From Chitinophagaceae bacterium (GTDB lineage Bacteria > Bacteroidota > Bacteroidia > Chitinophagales > Chitinophagaceae): a stretch of DNA of 45,436 nt. Shown one piece after another: positions 42,512-45,436 of the stretch. Made by a program: the position numbers and the translations under genes. The stretch spans positions 1 to 45,436 of the forward strand of contig CANGTM010000008.1 of assembly GCA_947456825.1 (NCBI GenBank). Reading direction: 5' to 3'. Within the stretch, counting starts at the first letter, position 1; each line of letters opens with the position of its first letter. The notes beneath the pieces were generated by a model, which saw only the letters and a list, made by a program, of their open reading frames with translations, was not told the origin of the DNA and ran no database searches.

Positions 42512-43888
42512 ATGATCCGATCGTTGCATGATATCAGAGCACCGTATTTTATCGGTATAGCCGGCACCGGTATGAGTGCACTGGCACAATATTTACAAGA
42601 AACGGGCTTGCAAGTGGCCGGCAGTGATCGTCAATTTGTAAAGGATGCGCCGAATGAGATGCAAGCAAAGTTGAGTCAAGCAGGTATTCGTTGTTATGAA
42701 CAGGACGGCAATTCACTAACCTCCGATTTTGATGTGGTGATCGTTTCTACGGCTATCGAGAATACGGTAGTCGAAGTGCAGCAGGCCCAGCAATTGGGCA
42801 TTCCCATTTTGCATCGTGCAGCGCTGCTGGCGCTGATCGCTGCCAGTAAGAAGACCATCGCGATAGCCGGTACCAGTGGTAAAAGCACGACCAGTGCCAT
42901 GCTTTTCGATATTCTCGATAAGGCCGGATACCAACCTGGTATCATCAGCGGGGCCGGCCTGGTACGAATTATCGAAGAAGGAAAGATCGGTAATGCAGTA
43001 GCCGGAAAAGGGGAGTGGCTCGTAATTGAAGCTGATGAAAGTGATGGCTCTATTGTGCAGTATCATCCGCACACTGGTGTTTTGCTCAACATAGACAAGG
43101 ACCACGATGAGACCGATACGCTCCTCTCGTTATTTACAACGTTCAAAAATAACGCTGAGCATTTTTTGGTCAATCGAACGCACTCGTTGGCGGCGACCCT
43201 CTCCGTTGATGCGAGCAACGATTTTATGGTAGGAAAAGATGGGCAGGTCGGCTATTGTGCCGAAGCATTTAGCCAGGTGGGTATGACCATTTCATTTTCT
43301 GTAAATGGACAACAAGTTCGTCTGCAGCAGCTCGGGCGGCATAACATGGAAAATGCACTTGCTGCCATGGCGATAGCTCATCAGATCGGGGTACCCCTCT
43401 CGGTTGCCGCCATCGCTTTGTCGAACTATAAGGGCATTTACCGGCGGCACCAGGTCTTGGGTCAAAAAAATGGTGTTTGGTTGATCGATGATTATGCGCA
43501 TAACCCGGTCAAGTGTGCGGCTGCCATCAGGGCTTGTCAGCCCGTAGCTTCAAAGGTGATAGCGTGGTTTCAGCCGCATGGATTTAAGCCTACCCGCTTT
43601 TTACGCCACGATTTTGTACAAGAATTCGCAGCGACACTTCGTAGTGGTGACGAGATCTGGATGAGTGAGATCTATTATGCCGGAGGCGCAGCCGTTAAGG
43701 ATATTTCTGCTGCCGATCTAATCGATGATCTTCGGCAACTGGGGGTTACCGCTTTTTTTGTAGCCGATCGAAATGAATTGTTGGCGAATATGCGCACTCA
43801 TCTCTCAGCGGATTGCGTTTTGCTGCTAATGGGCGCACGAGACCCCTCGCTGGAAACCTTTGCCCATTCGATTTGGGAGGCGCTTTGA
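42512..43888 (+). CDS. Mur ligase family protein (MurC/Mpl-like paralogue)
   Basis: ATG at 42512 gives 458 residues in the three-domain Mur ligase layout. The N-terminal Rossmann part has GIAGTGMSALA (15-25). The ATP site is GTSGKST (120-126), then VIEADESDGS (171-180) and NIDKDHDE (193-200), GRHNMENA (275-282), and DDYAHNP (326-332) at the C-terminal domain border. MurC normally has GxHGKTTT and DDYGHHP, so this is a divergent form. It may ligate an amino acid or peptide to UDP-MurNAc, act on another substrate, or recycle cell-wall peptides like Mpl. No other mur genes are in the window. Confidence 0.85.
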   Translation: MIRSLHDIRAPYFIGIAGTGMSALAQYLQETGLQVAGSDRQFVKDAPNEMQAKLSQAGIRCYEQDGNSLTSDFDVVIVSTAIENTVVEVQQAQQLGIPILHRAALLALIAASKKTIAIAGTSGKSTTSAMLFDILDKAGYQPGIISGAGLVRIIEEGKIGNAVAGKGEWLVIEADESDGSIVQYHPHTGVLLNIDKDHDETDTLLSLFTTFKNNAEHFLVNRTHSLAATLSVDASNDFMVGKDGQVGYCAEAFSQVGMTISFSVNGQQVRLQQLGRHNMENALAAMAIAHQIGVPLSVAAIALSNYKGIYRRHQVLGQKNGVWLIDDYAHNPVKCAAAIRACQPVASKVIAWFQPHGFKPTRFLRHDFVQEFAATLRSGDEIWMSEIYYAGGAAVKDISAADLIDDLRQLGVTAFFVADRNELLANMRTHLSADCVLLLMGARDPSLETFAHSIWEAL

Positions 43889-43889
43889 G

Positions 43890-44261
43890 TTAGGCGAACA
43901 ACTTATATCCTGCCCACGTGGCCATCCACCCACCCACTAACGTGATGGTCAGATAGGAGAAGAAAATTAAAAATCGCTCTGCTCTTAACAATAACAGGCT
44001 TTCGTGACTAAAGGCCGAGAGAGTGGTAAAACCTCCGCAGAGGCCCGTAAAAAGAAAAAGTTTGGTTTCTTCCGAGAGCTCGTAATACTTCTCACTGAGG
44101 CCCCAACCTATTCCGATCAGTAGGCAACCCAATACATTGACCAGACAAGTTCCAATCGGAAAGGCATCTGGCTGCATGGGGTTTAACAGTCGTTGCATGG
44201 CATAGCGAAGGCTAGAACCAAGGGCACCTCCCGCTGCGACAAAAAAAAGAAATCGTATCAT
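43890..44261 (-). CDS. crcB: Fluoride channel FluC/CrcB
   Basis: The 123-residue protein has four membrane helices and the FluC motifs GGALGSSLRY (11-20), the conserved Asn in GTCLVNVLG (37-45) and GGFTTLSAFS with the phenylalanine box. FluC works as a dual-topology dimer exporting fluoride. Only one copy is present, as is usual for homodimeric forms. No fluoride riboswitch is seen upstream. Its ATG overlaps the TGA of the lipoprotein gene (ATGA). Its stop lies one base from the Mur-ligase stop. Confidence 0.95.
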   Translation of the reverse strand: MIRFLFFVAAGGALGSSLRYAMQRLLNPMQPDAFPIGTCLVNVLGCLLIGIGWGLSEKYYELSEETKLFLFTGLCGGFTTLSAFSHESLLLLRAERFLIFFSYLTITLVGGWMATWAGYKLFA

Positions 44262-44683
44262 GGCTGATCGTGTTCGTACAGGTACTTGAGGTCTACTAGC
44301 CAGTTAGTATTTTTTTTGGCGATGCGTAAGGTATCGTGATCGTTCTTGTAGGAGTTTGAGTAAATGACCACAGCCACGGAATCATTGATGATCGTGGAGC
44401 TGTGGATCACTATGGTCGATCCTTTGTAGTTGTCTTTTTCGGCTGCCGGCATCTTTTCATAGAATTGCGCGGCAATGTCGAGGTAGCTATTGTTAACGGA
44501 GTCTTGCAACATAAATAGTTTGGCATCCTCGAACTTTCCATCGAGAGCGGACCGTATAAAAAGGCGAGCCGCATCTAACTCGTTCTCGGCCACGAAAATT
44601 TTATCTTGTTTTGGCTGGCATCCTTGCACGAGCAGCAGCATGAAGGCCAGTAGCAGACTCTTATCAAGTACATTAATTCGCAT
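44258..44683 (-). CDS. Predicted lipoprotein (DUF4878/NTF2-like)
   Basis: The 141-residue protein has a lipoprotein signal with Cys22 in VQGC. The mature part reads like the small NTF2-like lipoproteins grouped under DUF4878: ARLFIRSALDGKFEDAKLFM is the first helix pair, followed by strands with TIVIHSSTIINDSVAVVIYS and a final NTNWLVDLKYLY. The role is unknown. It is translationally coupled to the fluoride channel gene downstream, which may only reflect operon packing. Confidence 0.75.
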   Translation of the reverse strand: MRINVLDKSLLLAFMLLLVQGCQPKQDKIFVAENELDAARLFIRSALDGKFEDAKLFMLQDSVNNSYLDIAAQFYEKMPAAEKDNYKGSTIVIHSSTIINDSVAVVIYSNSYKNDHDTLRIAKKNTNWLVDLKYLYEHDQP

Positions 44684-44728
44684 AAGGCAAATTACAAAAA
44701 AATAATGTAGCCGTATGCTGTGGCAGTC

Positions 44729-45436
44729 TTACGGGCGGTGTTGTAGGGGTTGTTCTTTCTCGTGCTCCTGGTTGTAGGCTCGCAAGATCTGCTTGACCAA
44801 TCGGTGGCGTACCACATCTTCTTCGTCAAGTTCAATGTGTCCTATACCATCGATATTCTTTAGGATACGTACCGCTGTTTGAAGTCCGCTGCGTTGGTTG
44901 CGGGGTAAGTCTACTTGGGTCATATCTCCTGTAATGATGGCCTTGGCGTTGGCTCCGATACGGGTCAGGAACATTTTTAATTGCAAGTCGGTCGAGTTTT
45001 GGGCCTCATCCAAAATAATAAAGGCGTTATCCAGCGTTCGTCCCCGCATATAGGCCAGAGGGGCTATTTCGATGGTGCGCGTGGTCATATAGTAACCGAG
45101 TTTATCGGCAGGGATCATATCGTCGAGCGCATCATAAAGCGGACGTAAGTAAGGGTCGATCTTCTCTTTGAGGTCACCGGGTAAAAAACCAAGACTTTCG
45201 CCGGCTTCGACGGCAGGACGTGTCAAGATGATCTTTTTAACCTGTTTATTCTTGAGTGCCCGTACGGCCAGTGCGACAGCCGTATAGGTCTTTCCGGTTC
45301 CCGCCGGTCCTATGGCAAAGACAATGTCGTTGTGTTCAGCTTCTTGCACTAGCTTTTTTTGGTTGGCAGTGCGGGCCCGTACCGATTTTCCGTTGGGGCC
45401 AAAGACCAGTACTTCGGCCGGGTTTTTTTCCTGAAA
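44729..45436 (-). CDS. PhoH family ATPase, C-terminal part (runs off right edge)
   Basis: The frame is open to the window edge, giving 236 residues of the C-terminal part. It shows the Walker A GPAGTGKT (43-50 of the visible part), [18 protein letters not shown], Walker B with IILDEAQN, and [19 protein letters not shown], all standard for PhoH-like ATPases. The family is linked to RNA metabolism and is often named for phosphate starvation. The GTG inside the visible part is not the real start, since family sequence continues upstream of it. The true N-terminus is outside the window. Confidence 0.93.
   Translation of the reverse strand, partial: FQEKNPAEVLVFGPNGKSVRARTANQKKLVQEAEHNDIVFAIGPAGTGKTYTAVALAVRALKNKQVKKIILTRPAVEAGESLGFLPGDLKEKIDPYLRPLYDALDDMIPADKLGYYMTTRTIEIAPLAYMRGRTLDNAFIILDEAQNSTDLQLKMFLTRIGANAKAIITGDMTQVDLPRNQRSGLQTAVRILKNIDGIGHIELDEEDVVRHRLVKQILRAYNQEHEKEQPLQHRP

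Noticed and set aside
44684-44728. Fluoride riboswitch for crcB
   Set aside because: The 45-bp gap upstream of the lipoprotein-crcB pair lacks the fluoride aptamer consensus.

Overview
This window looks like chromosomal DNA of a member of the Bacteroidota, most likely of the Chitinophagaceae type. That reading is an inference from gene content: a PorW/SprE-like type IX secretion component, a PF14121-type putative porin, an HYC_CC_PP-like protein, a DUF2452-type protein, a single-polypeptide glycine decarboxylase (gcvP), and repeated promoter-like TAnnTTTG motifs upstream of genes instead of E. coli-type boxes. Most of the window is housekeeping DNA. I see no insertion sequence, prophage, integrase or CRISPR array.

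Layout. 1-2.3 kb (minus): the start of a metallo-beta-lactamase-fold hydrolase, a YjbR-type protein, an intergenic stretch rich in inverted repeats, tRNA-Leu(CAG) with its terminator, and a LuxE-like ligase. 2.3-6.9 kb (plus): a lipoprotein, an M42 aminopeptidase, the CCA-adding enzyme, a pRiA4b ORF-3-like protein and miaA. 6.9-11.6 kb: pdxJ and a DUF2452-type protein (minus), an M48 protease, YbjQ and a secreted protein (plus), then ahcY (minus). 11.7-19.7 kb is a cell-envelope block: a minus-strand unit PorW/SprE-like, PBP1a, GNAT acetyltransferase, and a plus-strand unit of a membrane-anchored stub, bactofilin, AtpZ-like, a four-helix membrane protein and a SprT-like protein. 19.8-24 kb: sucC (minus), an unknown lipoprotein and a large putative porin (plus).

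24.0-28.6 kb is the most system-like region. It holds an HYC_CC_PP-like protein, a heavy-metal-associated (HMA) protein with a 13-cysteine tail, a second HMA protein, a TlpA-like thiol oxidoreductase and a beta-barrel protein, all on the plus strand. A second barrel lies convergent, and a Tat-exported superoxide dismutase follows. I read this as an envelope metal and redox handling island without its own visible cytoplasmic regulator or efflux pump.

28.6-38.3 kb: gcvP, a YkgJ-type cysteine-cluster protein, folK, a deoxynucleoside kinase, an MFS transporter, an ABC-2 permease without an ATPase gene, an SRPBCC protein, queG, and a serine-hydrolase homologue that has lost its catalytic SxxK. 38.4-45.4 kb: clpB, a DsbA-like protein lacking the nucleophilic cysteine, an RRM protein, a Mur-ligase paralogue, a FluC fluoride channel, a lipoprotein and part of a PhoH-family ATPase.

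The most interesting items are the metal island with its leader hairpin, two apparent pseudoenzymes, the bactofilin-linked stub that resembles an M23 endopeptidase without its catalytic domain, and a set of genes whose start codon lies only 3-6 bases after a TAnnTTTG-like box, suggesting leaderless transcripts.
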